A stretch of 64,000 bases of DNA, from NCBI RefSeq assembly GCF_000003815.2, contig NC_049987.1, forward strand, positions 20,155,346 to 20,219,345. The letters run 5' to 3'. This DNA is from Branchiostoma floridae. Lineage: Eukaryota > Chordata > Leptocardii > Amphioxiformes > Branchiostomatidae. Within the stretch, counting starts at the first letter, position 1. Each line of letters opens with the position of its first letter. Positions 22,116-33,405 of this stretch are shown here, in pieces. The notes beneath the pieces are model-generated. The model had not been told where the DNA came from. It was given only the letters and a program-made list of their open reading frames with translations, and searched no databases. A program made the position numbers and the translations under genes.

Positions 22116-23291
22116 TACCGGTGTGACAGCGATCTCGCCCCCCCCCCCCGTGAAATCACCAGCGATCTCGCCCCCCGGGGCGAAATCGCTAGCGATCTCG
22201 CCCTCCCCGGCTAGTGATCTCGCCCCCCTATCTCGCCCCCCTTTAGCGATTTCGCCCCCCCCCAAAAAAAAAACGGGTTTACATAACATTTTAGAAGTGG
22301 ATTGGTATAAATCACAAAATGCAGTTTCAGAATGATATAAGTACACAACTCTGATACATAACTCCATACGAGTATTAATAGTAACGTAATTACCTGTTGA
22401 TAAGACAGTTCAAGTTGTTTCGGACAAGGAGGGTTGGGTCCTTGTATTCCCATTATTGCATATACTTGAGTCTCGACATAAGATGTATTTCATTGTATTC
22501 ACCTGTCCTCAAGCAACGTACATGTATATATCTCCAATATGAAGCGTCTACCATGAATTGACCACAAAAAAGTATGAAATGTCTTTATTAGTTATGTAGA
22601 TAAGGTATTCATTAGAATATCGCACATTTTGTTATATGCACCTAGCCTATAGGTATCTTCACCTCCAATATTTTTCTAGTATTTAGAAACTCTATCAGGT
22701 GTTTTACCCGTGTTTCTTAAGACTGGTACTTTACCAGTGTTTTTGTAGCATTTCGCAACAGGTATATGAACTTGCGCGTAGTTAGTGTTTATAATGAGAA
22801 ACTATTATTCACTTGTGTTTTTGTTAGTGCTTTGGAAATGATTCCTGCACAAGATAGAAAATACTGTGACAAATTGAAAATATGCAGCTGACTTATTCCG
22901 TACCGTAGATGGTGTTGATTTATACGTTCGTGATAGCTCTGTGTTTTTCCTCAAAAAAGTGTCTTTTTCATTTCAATGGCTTGTTTGCATCGAACCATAT
23001 AGTATCGACTTTCGAGGTATAACATCTTCAGGTAAAAAGGTGCCATATATGTGCCAGGTAACACACCATATACGTTACTCCCCAGGTGCAGTATAGCACC
23101 AGGTAGCGCACCTAATATGTAGTAGCCAGTTCCTCTTGAGAACCCTCCGAGAAGCAATGTTCTTAAGGGGGACGGTGGGTGAGGGGGGGGGGGGCGAAAA
23201 CGCTAAAGGGGGGCGAAAACACTAGTGATCTCGCCCCTCCCGGGGGGGCGAGATCACGGGGGGGGGGGGCGAGATCGCTGTCACACCGGTA
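22116..23291. mobile_element. Non-autonomous DNA transposon with perfect terminal inverted repeats
   Basis: Starts TACCGGTGTGACAGCGATCT and ends with the exact reverse complement. Several GCGATCTCGCCCC-type units repeat in both orientations just inside each end, separated by runs of C or G. The 1.18-kb interior has no transposase. The terminal TA could be a target-site duplication. The superfamily cannot be assigned by eye. Confidence 0.85.
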
Positions 23292-23664
23292 GAAACTCTT
23301 GGAGTTTTCAGGTGATGACGTACGTCTTTTTGTCAACGGGTCCCAGGTTGATTTTCACTAAGATTTTAAAGAAATTTAGGGCCATGGCCCCAGCCCCCAA
23401 AACCACAGGGTACAGGATCTAGGACCAGGGCAAAATCTACTATGACTTGGGTGCCAACGAGTGGTAGAATGTATGTACACATGGGGCAGGATCTGCATAG
23501 AGGCATAGAGGACTTGAAAAGAACCGACATCAGATTGGAAAGAAGTTTAGGGCGTGGCGGCGGAAATTTGCTGGTCAATGTTCCTTTAACACATAAGTAC
23601 CTAAGATCCATGGTAAAGTTAACCTCCGGTAACTCTCGGTAAAGTTGAAATCATGTTTGCTTAC

Positions 23665-23749
23665 CTGCCTTACAGCCGCAGGCCAAAACACAGCAAATGA
23701 AAACTATGTCACCGAGAGGAAGCAGAGAGCACTTTCCACGGAACTTCGT
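23665..23749 (-). pseudogene. Orphan copy of exon 1 of the secreted-protein gene (start codon lost)
   Basis: Same 85 bp length, donor site and reading frame as exon 1 at 16985-17069 (KFRGKCSLLPLGDIVFICCV), but the ATG is ACG. No copy of exons 2-5 follows. It appears to be a passenger of the duplicated divergent promoter. Confidence 0.75.
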
Positions 23750-23929
23750 CTTGTCTGGTAGCTTCAGGGCCTGTTTTTCATTGGAAGTGAACGGATTTAA
23801 TCTTTCGAGCCTGACAATGACTCGGGGCTCGGATGTCTTCCAGAAAAGGGATAGAAAACGTCACGTGTACAGACATTGGTCGTTTAGGAGTAAATAGGGG
23901 TGAGGGGTTGTGAGTAAATGAATTTGTAC

Positions 23930-24105
23930 ATTAGCGGGTGAGTGAGTTTGTGAGTGAGTTTGTGAGTGAGTTTGTGAGTGAGTGAGTGAGTGAGTGAGTG
24001 AGTGAATGAGTGAGTGAGTGAGTGAGTGTATGAGTGAGTGAGTGAGTACGTGTGTTTATGAGTGATTGAGTTAGTGTGTTTGTGAATGAGTGAGTGAGCT
24101 TTGCT
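23930..24105. repeat. (GAGT)n microsatellite
   Basis: Tandem GAGT/GTTT units between the orphan exon 1 and the promoter block of LRR-Ig2. They widen the spacing of this divergent promoter compared with unit 1. Confidence 0.9.
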
Positions 24106-24219
24106 TCGTAATTAATAACGCGAGAAATTGTCTCTGCAAAGATAACTATCCTGCATAAACCTGTCGAATGCAGCACTTTTCCTTGACACAGCTGCGTATG
24201 TGTATGCGTCACAGGAAAA

Positions 24220-24370
24220 CCATGGCAACCAGTGACGTACTGTATAGCAATATTAAAGCAGTATTTCATATACAACAGAAACTTATCCAGACTTGTTTGC
24301 CTGCTGCGCCACAGACACCACTTCTTCAGCCCGGGCCGAATCTACCCAACATTTGGTTTTGCCACTTAAG
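24220..24370 (+). promoter_or_regulatory. Promoter block and putative first exon of LRR-Ig2
   Basis: CCATGGCAAC (24220-24229) and TGACGT (24233-24238) are kept, but the segment with CCAAT is deleted. The conserved donor AAG/GTATGT is at 24370/24371, giving an intron 24371-25515 to the coding exon. Nothing else is recognised in that intron. Confidence 0.5.
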
Positions 24371-25567
24371 GTATGTCACTACGTTACACAATACTCTTGT
24401 ATAGAGAGGTTTTCATGTCTTGGTAACTTTCTAGTGACGTTTTAACTAGGATTATTTTAGTTAGGATATATTTGGTCACCAGAGCTTCGGAGACAATTTG
24501 TTTTGAGCGATATCCATGTTTTTCTGCTGACGCGATTCATGTCAAGATAGATGGCACCGACAATACCACAAGCTATGTTCAAAAGATTGCACTATTTTTA
24601 TTTTATGAAAAACAATTTATGCCTACCTTTCTGGCATCTCCACTTAACGAGAATTATTTCTTTGGCGGGAATACCAGTGTATTTATTTAGATGAGATATA
24701 TAGAAAAGTTACCTGAACGCCAACATTGATTCATGATTCCTTGTAACAGACAAAGTTGCAGGAAAAAAACATGCACAGGTTTCCAAAAGATGCATGACCT
24801 GCGTGTCAGGAATGGTCACTAGTCTCGCAGAGCTCCTTACCACACGCCATCCCCTGTCTAGTCTGGCCTTGTCCATCCTGTGAGGTGACCTACTTCTACT
24901 CTATTTTAAGAATCCGATGGGCCGACTCAACTCACTACCATAACAAATTTGTCTGTGACCAACATAGGCAGACGTACCCTTTGTCACTTCAAGAATAAGA
25001 GCCCCTGAAAAATAGATTTTCTGGTTAGTCATGGTCGACAACGACGTCACATCAAGCGAATCGTTTGTGCAAATTAGTCATCAAGGAAATCGAATAATAC
25101 AAGTTGAATCAATCTTTACTGCTAGCATGCTGGATACTACAATTCAGGCAGCATCCAATGTCTTTCATCAGTGAAATGAAAAACAAAAATATACTGGTAA
25201 GACAAATCTTTTTTCAGTCGAATTCATTAATTCTCAATGCCACTTGCTTTAACACCATGGTAGACATGGCAGTACTGTACTGCGTATTCAGAGGGTACAC
25301 ACGTTTAGATACGTGGCGGTCATATAAGACAAAGTAGCATTCAACATTTCTAAGTCATTGGTATCACCACGACCTCCGGAAAGTACCAAAGTGACCAATC
25401 TACCCATTGGGCCATTGTACATGGAAAACAATAGGTCAGACGTGTTCTAAACTTTGACTCTGTTTCAATAGTCGTTAATGAATGGTTTCTTTTTCTTTCT
25501 TTCTTCTTACTGTAGGAGGTTTCTCACGACACCGTGCTCAAGACCAGGTTTGCCACGAAGATAGGAA

Positions 25568-27115
25568 ATGAAATTCGCGACTTGCCTCATCTTCCTAACG
25601 CTGTGGACGACCACATCACTTAAAACGCTTAACTTCAAAGGTCGTAACTTAGCACACGTCCCCATAGACTCTATAACACCAGACGCACATACTGTCAGGC
25701 TGTCAGATAACCATATAACCGACCTTAGCTCTTTTAACACAACCCCTCACGTACGATACCTTTTTATTGACCAAAATAAGGTGAACGAAATATCATCCCT
25801 GACATTTCAAGGTTTTCGCGAACTAGTCTATCTTGATCTTGACAGAAATCACATCGCTCTCCTCTCTGATTTCACATTCTTTACCCTCACCATGATGACT
25901 GATCTTATCCTTTGCAATAACTTCATCTCTGTCGTGTCAGAAAAAGCCTTTTGCGGTCTGGCAAGTCTAGAATTCCTGGAGCTTTCCGGAAACCGCATTG
26001 CCGTATTTCCGAAGCAGGCCATCGAATGGATCCCTAGTAAGCATCTGCATTTCATCTTACTCAGAAAAAACAGCATCAGAAACATGGAACATACATCTAT
26101 CTATGATATAAAATCAACACATCCATTCGCTACTTTCGATTTACAGGGCAACCCTTTGCGTTGTGCAGAGAAACCAACCGATAGTGATGATCGTTCTAAT
26201 TCTACAGCGATGTCGTATATATCGAGTTTCAAACTAGCAGTGTACAGGATTTGTACAAAACATAATCGCTCCTTTGTTCAAAAGGGGATATTCATCAAAA
26301 GTCGTTATGAGTACTTGGGTGTTCTACCCATAATTTTCTTTGCATTTGAGAATAGTGCAATCCTTCTACCGTTGGCTTCTTTCATATCTAATTCTGATTC
26401 TTTCTACTGGAATACTCCAACAGGACGGACTTCCGTTAGATCTACCAGAGAACCGTTTATGGTCGAGAACTTCACTGATAAAGACTCCGGTATTTACACT
26501 TGTGAAGTGGACAAAGATAAACGTACTATTAGTATCAAGTACAGATACGATGTGATGATATGTATCATTCCGAAACCCAAAAATGAAAAGAACCACCAAC
26601 CTAACTCAGAAAATATACCAGTGAAAAATAACACCGACATTTGTGTCACACCGAAAAAACATTCCATGACTCCGTCAGGATCATCCGATCAGAAGATTTG
26701 TGTTCTTAGCCATATTACTTCAGAAACAAAGGACACAGAGGGACACAACACCATGCACATTGTCCCCATTACCGTTACTGCCATCCTTCTAGGACTGTTG
26801 CTCACTGCTGTCTTTCGTTGCATGAAAGAAGGTGCTACCAGAAACACAGCTGGTGCGGCCGTGCATATCGAACTGCAAGCCATGACTGTACGTAACCCTG
26901 TAAATGCCATGGTAGACGCAGAGGAGGAAGCGAATACAAATGCTAGCTTTCCTCAAAGTTTGCAGTGTGATGAAGCCCAGACAGTCGCAGAAGCTACTGG
27001 TACTTCCCAGGGCCGTACAGAACCTGTTACATCAGGTGCGACACATACTGCAGAAGCAGAGATTCATATCTACAACAACGATGACACACACACCTATAGA
27101 GATGACGATGCGTAG
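25568..27115 (+). CDS. LRR-Ig transmembrane receptor 2 (short-tailed)
   Basis: 515 residues starting MKFATCLIFLTLW, a signal peptide, after an acceptor at 25515. Leucine-rich repeats, NPLRC cap, Ig-like domain (FYWNTP, DSGIYTC), transmembrane helix (VPITVTAILLGLLLTAVF) and a short acidic tail match the paralogues. A TAG replaces the sequence that in the other three receptors continues into the APPPVP and 12-residue repeat region, so this protein lacks all Y-x-N-P repeats and the terminal NPLYG. The same TAG is present in the tail fragments at 32735 and 35065. It may act as a signalling-poor or decoy-like form, which is a guess. Confidence 0.85.
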   Translation: MKFATCLIFLTLWTTTSLKTLNFKGRNLAHVPIDSITPDAHTVRLSDNHITDLSSFNTTPHVRYLFIDQNKVNEISSLTFQGFRELVYLDLDRNHIALLSDFTFFTLTMMTDLILCNNFISVVSEKAFCGLASLEFLELSGNRIAVFPKQAIEWIPSKHLHFILLRKNSIRNMEHTSIYDIKSTHPFATFDLQGNPLRCAEKPTDSDDRSNSTAMSYISSFKLAVYRICTKHNRSFVQKGIFIKSRYEYLGVLPIIFFAFENSAILLPLASFISNSDSFYWNTPTGRTSVRSTREPFMVENFTDKDSGIYTCEVDKDKRTISIKYRYDVMICIIPKPKNEKNHQPNSENIPVKNNTDICVTPKKHSMTPSGSSDQKICVLSHITSETKDTEGHNTMHIVPITVTAILLGLLLTAVFRCMKEGATRNTAGAAVHIELQAMTVRNPVNAMVDAEEEANTNASFPQSLQCDEAQTVAEATGTSQGRTEPVTSGATHTAEAEIHIYNNDDTHTYRDDDA

Positions 27116-27345
27116 GCAATACACCACCAGTACACTTCAGCTGCTCCGCTTCCCGTACCAGACTATATGATGATTAAGACGACAACCCACAAATAGGACA
27201 AGAGGAACATTCTACCCCCCATATTGTTGATACTGAGTATGGTGACTAACTTGAGCCTTACGGGATAGCGGCAGCAAACTTAGCGTATCAGGCAACAGCT
27301 GTCCAATGGTAATCATACAAGAAATTACTTTGTTGCGAATGCAAA
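27116..27345 (+). pseudogene. Decayed tail of LRR-Ig2 after its stop codon
   Basis: DNA clearly related to the tails of the paralogues (CACCACCAGTACACTTCAGC, then GCCTTACGGGATAGCGGCAG and CAGGCAACAGCTGT) but with stops and deletions, and without the 36-bp repeats. Confidence 0.75.
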
Positions 27346-27400
27346 TCATGGTATCACGTTTCCATTACAGAGCTGCACATGCGTACACGTCACAACAAAA

Positions 27401-27602
27401 CCATGGCAACCAGTGACGTTTTTTTAGAAATCATGCGACAATTCGCGACCAATAACAGCCACTTCCTACTGCCAAGCAATATCAATGCAACATCTCATAT
27501 TCAACAGAAATTGGTCCCATCCAATCTTGGTTGCCCGCTCTGCCACACACACCTTGTGTTCGTCCGGGAGCAAATTTTCCCAAATCTTGCATTCAGCGTC
27601 AG
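27401..27602 (+). promoter_or_regulatory. Promoter block copy between LRR-Ig2 and LRR-Ig3
   Basis: CCATGGCAAC (27401-27410), TGACGT (27414-27419) and CCAAT (27449-27453), with an upstream ACACGTCAC, then the conserved first-exon-like region ending at CAG/GTAGGT (27602/27603). It could supply the first exon of LRR-Ig3, giving an intron of about 1.9 kb to the acceptor at 29525. Confidence 0.5.
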
Positions 27603-28598
27603 GTAGGTTGCTACGGTACATAATGTCTTCATGCTTTTAAAGAGTAGCCATATGTCTTGATGACGCTCTATCTCTTTAACATTCTAGGTTAGGAAATCTT
27701 GGCCACTAGAACCTGTGAGAGAGATTTTTTGTGCGGCGTTTTTTTTGTTCTACTGGCGATACTCATATGAAGTAGTATGGCACCGATACGTCCACAGACA
27801 TGGAAAATCATTTACCAGTTTTTTTTACATTAATTCAAAACGAGTACATTTCGACTAAGGATACCCTTTTTCGGTTATCATATTTACAAGAAAAAAGGAG
27901 GGAATTGATATACATACATAATATTTTATGTTGATGGTATGTAAAATCTGGCTGCATGCGTTATACCGAAGGGGACACTATACTTAGAATCATCGGTGTG
28001 CTGAAAAAAAAGTAGAAATTGCAGCAAGCGAAGCACTTTATATAGTGCACCCTTATCCTTATCAGTAAGTGTGGTGGGCGCCTACACACCCTTAAGGAAT
28101 ATTTCCTCTAACACTGCCTTGAAAGTCCCAGAACTACAGTCTTTCGTAGTAGTTTCGGCTTTTTTTAAAATACATATCATAATAACGACCCATCAGACAC
28201 CTCCTACTGGAAGGATGGAACTCTGCTCTACTACCTGATGTTTGCAAATTAAGTGAGTGTCTGGGTGAAAGAGGGAACAAAGTTAGGAGTGGAAAGAGGG
28301 GAATGAGAACGAAAAAGAGGGAGAGAGTTTTGACATTTGACACACTTGATTCAAAGAAAAACATTCGTTCCATAATGGACCACATCTAGCATACATTTAG
28401 CACTTGTACTTTTTCTTTACTTTGGTCGATTATAGCGCACGTGGCCGTGGGGAAAGCGTATAAAACAAGGTAAGGATCTCCCCCTCCGACTTCTGCTTGG
28501 AAATTACTTTCACAGACAATTTTCTTTTCTTGCATTCTGCAAGGACGCAGCTCTTGTAGACATTGCACAACTGCGCAACCGAACATGTCACAACAAAA

Positions 28599-28810
28599 TC
28601 ATGGCAACCAGTGACATCCTTATTGGAAATCATACCACCATTCCCGACCAATAACAACCGCTTATTACCGCCAAGCAAAACAAGGCAACATCTCATATTC
28701 AACAGGAACCCGGTTCCCTCCGATCATGGTTGCCTGCTCCTCGTACACAACTAGCGCTCAGTCGGGACCAAATTTAGCTAAAATCTGACGTTGCAACGTT
28801 ACACAATATT
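28599..28810 (+). promoter_or_regulatory. Second promoter block copy upstream of LRR-Ig3
   Basis: Weakened version: TCATGGCAAC (28599-28608), TGACAT instead of TGACGT, CCAAT at 28648-28652. The donor region is deleted (AAATCTGACGTTGC). 27603-28560 and 28811-29100 show no other feature. Confidence 0.45.
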
Positions 28811-29109
28811 GTAACGATTTAATAGTTTATTAAAGAAATACCCTTCTTCTTTAGGTCACATTTTTGTGCGGCGTCCACGTTTTTCTACCGGGGAGACCCA
28901 AATGAAGTAGCATGGCACCGATCCTTCCACAGACTGTATTCAGAATATTACTCTATTTGGCGTGGTTGATTTCTATGAATGAATAGTTGCAAGCAGTTTA
29001 CATGAATGCAAAACCAGTACATTACATCCGAAAATAGTTTCATCAGGTTGGTAGAATATAGGATATTAGAGAATTCTTTTTACACAACCAACAGTTACTT
29101 ACATTGATT

Positions 29110-29141
29110 ACGTTTCGATGTCTCACAGACACCTTCGTCAG
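29110..29141 (-). other. Hammerhead-ribozyme-like core motif
   Basis: On the minus strand the order is CTGACGAA, a 7-bp stem (GGTGTCT / AGACATC) with a GTG loop, then GAAAC. CTGANGA, stem II, GAAA is the hammerhead core. Such motifs are known in Penelope-like retroelements. Stems I and III are not obvious. Confidence 0.35.
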
Positions 29142-29563
29142 AGCTTCTAACTGGAGTTCTGCTTCTCAACGCTATATGTAGCCGATGTAGGTGGTGCTTT
29201 TGCGGTGGTATCTCACGAATACCTTTCTATAGCTAGTTAATCAAATCTACAAAAAAAGTAGAAACTGATGTTGAATTGATATATATACATAATATTTGAT
29301 ATTGATGGCATGTAAGTTGTGGGATACCGAGGGGGAGGCACTTTGTGACAGTTATTGATTTGCTGAAAAAAGTGAAAAATGAGCTAAATATCATCCCAGC
29401 GGACATAGCCCACAAAGGCTAGAAGTAGCTCCTTGATCCAATATTTCTTAACGTTTGTTCATTTGTTTCTTTCCTTGCTTCTTTATTTGTTTGTTTGTAT
29501 GTTTGTTTGATTGTTGTTTCTGTAGGACGTTTCTCACAACGCAGAATACTGTCAGGATACAAA

Positions 29564-31690
29564 ATGAAATTGATGACCTGCCTCATCTTCCTAACGCTGT
29601 GGACAACCACATCACTTAAATCGCTTAACTTCAAAGGCCGTAACTTAACCCGCGTCCCCATAGAATCCATGACACCAGACGCCCATACTGTTAGGCTGTC
29701 AGATAATCAAATAACCGACCTCAGCTCTTTTAACAAAACCCCTCATGTACGATACCTATTAATTGACAAGAATAAGGTGAACAAAATATCATCCCAAACA
29801 TTTCAAGGCCTTCGCGAACTAGCCTTTCTCGATCTTGACAGAAATCACATCACTTCCCTTCCTGATTTCACATTCTTTACCCTCACCACGATGACCGACC
29901 TTATCCTTTCCAATAACTTCATCTCAGTTGTGTCAGAAAACGCCTTTTGCGGTCTGGAAAGTCTAGAATTTCTGGAGCTTTCCGGAAACCGCATTTCTGT
30001 ATTTCCGAAGCAGGCCATCAAATGGATCCCTAGTAAGCATCTGTATTCTGTCTTACTCAGAGAAAACAACATCAGAAACATGCATACGTATATATATGAT
30101 ATAAAACCAATACATCCATTCACTACTTTCGATTTACAGGGCAACCCTTTGCGTTGTCTAGAGAAACCAACCGACAATGAGGATCGTTCTAACTCTACGG
30201 CGATTCCGCATATATCAAGTATAAAATATATACATCAAAGAATAAGACTAGTCAGATACAGGATATATACAGAACATAATCACTCCTTTGTTCAAAAAGG
30301 ACACTTCATCAAAAGTCGTTATGAGCACTTGGATGTTCTACCCATAATTTTGTCTACATTTGAGAAAAATACAATCTTCCTGCCGTTGGCTTCCACCATA
30401 TCTGATGCTGATTCGTTCTACTGGAACACTCCCACAGGACGAACTTCCGTTAAATCTAACAGAGAACCATTTGCGGTCGACAACTTCGCTGCTAAAGACT
30501 CCGGTGTATACACTTGTGTAGTGGACACAGGCAGTATCCAGATCAAATACGATGTGATTTTATGTATGATTCCGAAACCTAAAACCAAAAAGAAACACCC
30601 ATCCAACTTACAAACTGTACCGGTGAAAAATAACACCAACATTTGTGTAACACCTCAAAACCAATCCTTGATTCCGTCAGGATCGTCCGATCAAAACCTC
30701 TGTTTTCCTGCCACAAACAATACACAGAGACAAAAAGCCGCCTACATTGTTCCCATTACCGTGGCTAACATCCTTATGGCAATGTTGCTCGCTGCTGTGT
30801 TTTATTGTCTGAAACAACGTGCTGCCAGAAACACTGCTGCTGCAGCAATGCAGGTCGGACTGCAAGCCATGGCTGTACGTAACCCTGTAAATGCCATGGT
30901 AGACGTAGAGGAGGAAGCTATCACTAACTTTCCTCAAAGTTTGCAGTGCGACGAAACCCAGTCAGCCACAGAAGCTACTGGTACTCAATCCCAGTACGTG
31001 ACAGAACCTGTTACGACACAAACTGCAGAAGCAGAGATTCATATCTACAGCAACGATGACACATCCACCTGTAGTGATGAAGATGAGGAGGCCCAACACC
31101 ACCAGTACGCTTCAGCTGCTCCGCCTCCCGTGCCAGACGATGATGACGATGACGGCAACCCAGGACAGGAGACGACAGGGTACTCTACAGAAATGGTTCA
31201 GGAAGACGATTCGACTTCCCAGATTGAGTCTGGTGACGATCATAAGCCTTACGGGATAGCAGCAGCAAATGTAGTGTATCAGGCAACAGCTGTGCATCAC
31301 AGTCTGTCCCATGGTAACCCGACTGCTGTACAGCAAAGCCTGTCCCATGGTAACCCTACTACTGTACAGCAAAGCCTGTCCTATGATAATCCCACTGCTG
31401 CACGGCAAAGCTTGTCCTATGGTAATCCAACTGCTGTACAGCAAAGCCTGTCCCATGATTACCCTACTACTGTACAGCAAAGCCTGTCCTATGATAATTC
31501 AACTGCTGCACGGCAAAGCTTGTCCTATGATAATCCTGCAGCAAATTACTCTGTTGCGAATGCAAATGACGTCGAGATGGACTCCCATCTTCCGACAAAT
31601 ACCTTGTACGGGCAGCAATCCGCCTCTGCCTGCCCCGCTGAGGCGGCTGTGAATCCTCTGTACGGAAAAGGACTAGCATCTGCTCAATGA
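29564..31690 (+). CDS. LRR-Ig transmembrane receptor 3
   Basis: 708 residues from MKLMTCLIFLTLW. The upstream in-frame Met of the paralogues is ATA here, which supports this start. The acceptor is at 29525. Layout as in receptor 1: signal peptide, about seven leucine-rich repeats, NPLRC, Ig-like domain (FYWNTPTGR, DSGVYTC), transmembrane helix (ITVANILMAMLLAAVFYC). The long tail has HIYSNDD, APPPVP, a run of Asp, seven 12-residue repeats (two YDNP, one YGNP, one YDNS) and a terminal NPLYG. Poly(A) signal AATAAA at 31767-31772, the same distance after the stop as in receptor 1. Confidence 0.9.
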   Translation: MKLMTCLIFLTLWTTTSLKSLNFKGRNLTRVPIESMTPDAHTVRLSDNQITDLSSFNKTPHVRYLLIDKNKVNKISSQTFQGLRELAFLDLDRNHITSLPDFTFFTLTTMTDLILSNNFISVVSENAFCGLESLEFLELSGNRISVFPKQAIKWIPSKHLYSVLLRENNIRNMHTYIYDIKPIHPFTTFDLQGNPLRCLEKPTDNEDRSNSTAIPHISSIKYIHQRIRLVRYRIYTEHNHSFVQKGHFIKSRYEHLDVLPIILSTFEKNTIFLPLASTISDADSFYWNTPTGRTSVKSNREPFAVDNFAAKDSGVYTCVVDTGSIQIKYDVILCMIPKPKTKKKHPSNLQTVPVKNNTNICVTPQNQSLIPSGSSDQNLCFPATNNTQRQKAAYIVPITVANILMAMLLAAVFYCLKQRAARNTAAAAMQVGLQAMAVRNPVNAMVDVEEEAITNFPQSLQCDETQSATEATGTQSQYVTEPVTTQTAEAEIHIYSNDDTSTCSDEDEEAQHHQYASAAPPPVPDDDDDDGNPGQETTGYSTEMVQEDDSTSQIESGDDHKPYGIAAANVVYQATAVHHSLSHGNPTAVQQSLSHGNPTTVQQSLSYDNPTAARQSLSYGNPTAVQQSLSHDYPTTVQQSLSYDNSTAARQSLSYDNPAANYSVANANDVEMDSHLPTNTLYGQQSASACPAEAAVNPLYGKGLASAQ

Positions 31691-32734
31691 CAATATGAGC
31701 GTCGTTTCTTTAAAAAGAAAAATCATTGAGGGAGTTAGCGATGGATAGGGACAGTCACACGGTCAAAATAAACACATCAGCCCATTGATTACTTTTCTTC
31801 CCAACACACACAAACACCCACGTAATAATGATACGATATACATTTCCACATATATATTTAAATTGTTTAGGAATTGAAGAGGGTGAGTTCCACGGCATTT
31901 GTCTACTTTGCCTTTTTGTAACTGTATAAGTTATGGTAATTGATTAGATGTTGTTTACTGCTTTTGGAAATGCCTACTAGTTCCAAGTATTGTGGTATTG
32001 TGAAAAAAGGTTTCCATTTAATGTATATAATGTATATAACCAACTTGATCAGATTGCTTCAATTGTATTGTGTGGTGTGGTGTCTGATACGATGTATTCA
32101 TTAAAAGCCAGATGAATGTGGCTATAACGTAACTGCATGGTGTATATGTACATGTAGACGTCTTAAGACTTGCAATTATCATGTAACAGGTTTGGTAGCT
32201 TTACTTTCTGATTGAAAATCCTATAATGTCAAATGTTATTCTAGTAATGAAGTATCCGTAGATGCTTGAGTCCGACAAAAAAGGTGATCTAGAGGTTTTA
32301 ACATCGATAAAACTATCAGTCCTTGATGTTAATGCACATGTTCTGTTGAACATTATTGATCATCAATACTGTCGCTACTTGGACATTGTTTGTATTGTTC
32401 TTTTTGTCTTTTAAAAAATAAATTAACAACTATGATAAACGTTGCAAAGTCTCTTTGATTTTTTCCTAGTGTTGTCCTCAGTACATAATGGTTATCATTT
32501 TATCGACACTACACATTTACACAGAGACAGAGTCTTCAATGTTACTGCCATGACCTGTCCAAAAACTTAGCATTAACATTCTTTGAGAGACTTTTTATTG
32601 TGCACGACATAGTTGATATATACGAAGTGATTTAGGGAGGTACCGGCTTAGTCGCAATAAAGGAACAATAAAAATTTCACCATAATTACTTTTCATGTAT
32701 CCCTAAATTCCCCACGTGCAGCCCAACTAAACAT
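31691..32734. other. 3' flank of LRR-Ig3
   Basis: No gene. Closely follows the 3' flank of LRR-Ig1 (e.g. TTCCACGGCATTTGTCTACT in both), including the block repeated near the monooxygenase genes. AATAAA at 31767. Confidence 0.7.
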
Positions 32735-33160
32735 TACGAATGTTAGCTTTCCTCAAAGTTTGCAGTGTGGTGAAGCCCAGCCAGCTGCAGAAGCTTCTAG
32801 AACTTCCCAGTGCCGGATAGAACCTGTTACATCAGGTGCGACATAAACTGCAGAAGAGATTCATATCTACAGCAACAATGACGTCGACACACATACCTAT
32901 AGAAATGACGATGAGTAGGCAATACACCACCAGTACACTTCAGCTGCTCCGCTTCCCGTACCAGACTATATGATGATTAAGACGACAACCCACAAATAGG
33001 ACAAGAGGAGCATTCTACCAACCCATATTGTTGATACTGAGTACGGTGACGAACTTGAGCCTTACGGGATAGCGGCAGCAAACGTAGTGTATCGGGCAAC
33101 AGCTGTCCTATGGTAATCATACAAGAAATTACTTTGTTGCGAATGCGAACCATGGTATCA
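32735..33160 (+). pseudogene. LRR-Ig tail fragment 1
   Basis: Duplicate of the end of LRR-Ig2 (from the CTTTCCTCAAAGTTTGCAGT point at 26945 onward), including the TAG stop and the decayed region after it. Additional in-frame breaks are present. No LRR or Ig part precedes it. Confidence 0.8.
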
Positions 33161-33187
33161 CGTTTCCATTACAGAGCCGCAACAAAA

Positions 33188-33285
33188 CCATGGCAACCAG
33201 TGACGTTCTGTTAGAAATCATGCGACAATTCGCGACCAATAACAACCGCTTCCTACTGCCAAGCAATATCAATGCAACAACTTAG
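33188..33285 (+). repeat. Truncated promoter block copy
   Basis: CCATGGCAAC (33188-33197), TGACGT (33201-33206) and CCAAT (33236-33240). Homology ends abruptly at about 33280, where the duplicated non-coding block starts. Confidence 0.7.
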
Positions 33286-33405
33286 CACGGCGGCGGAAAT
33301 TTGCTGGTCAATATACCTTTAACACATAAGTACCTAAGGTCTAAGGTAAAGTTAACCTCCGATAACTCTCGGTAAAGTTGAACTCATGTAGCCAAGTTTG
33401 CTTAC

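Noticed and set aside
21795-22367. 190-residue minus-strand frame with Gly/Glu-rich part
   Set aside because: Runs across the terminal repeats of the transposon at 22116 and has no domain or splice support.
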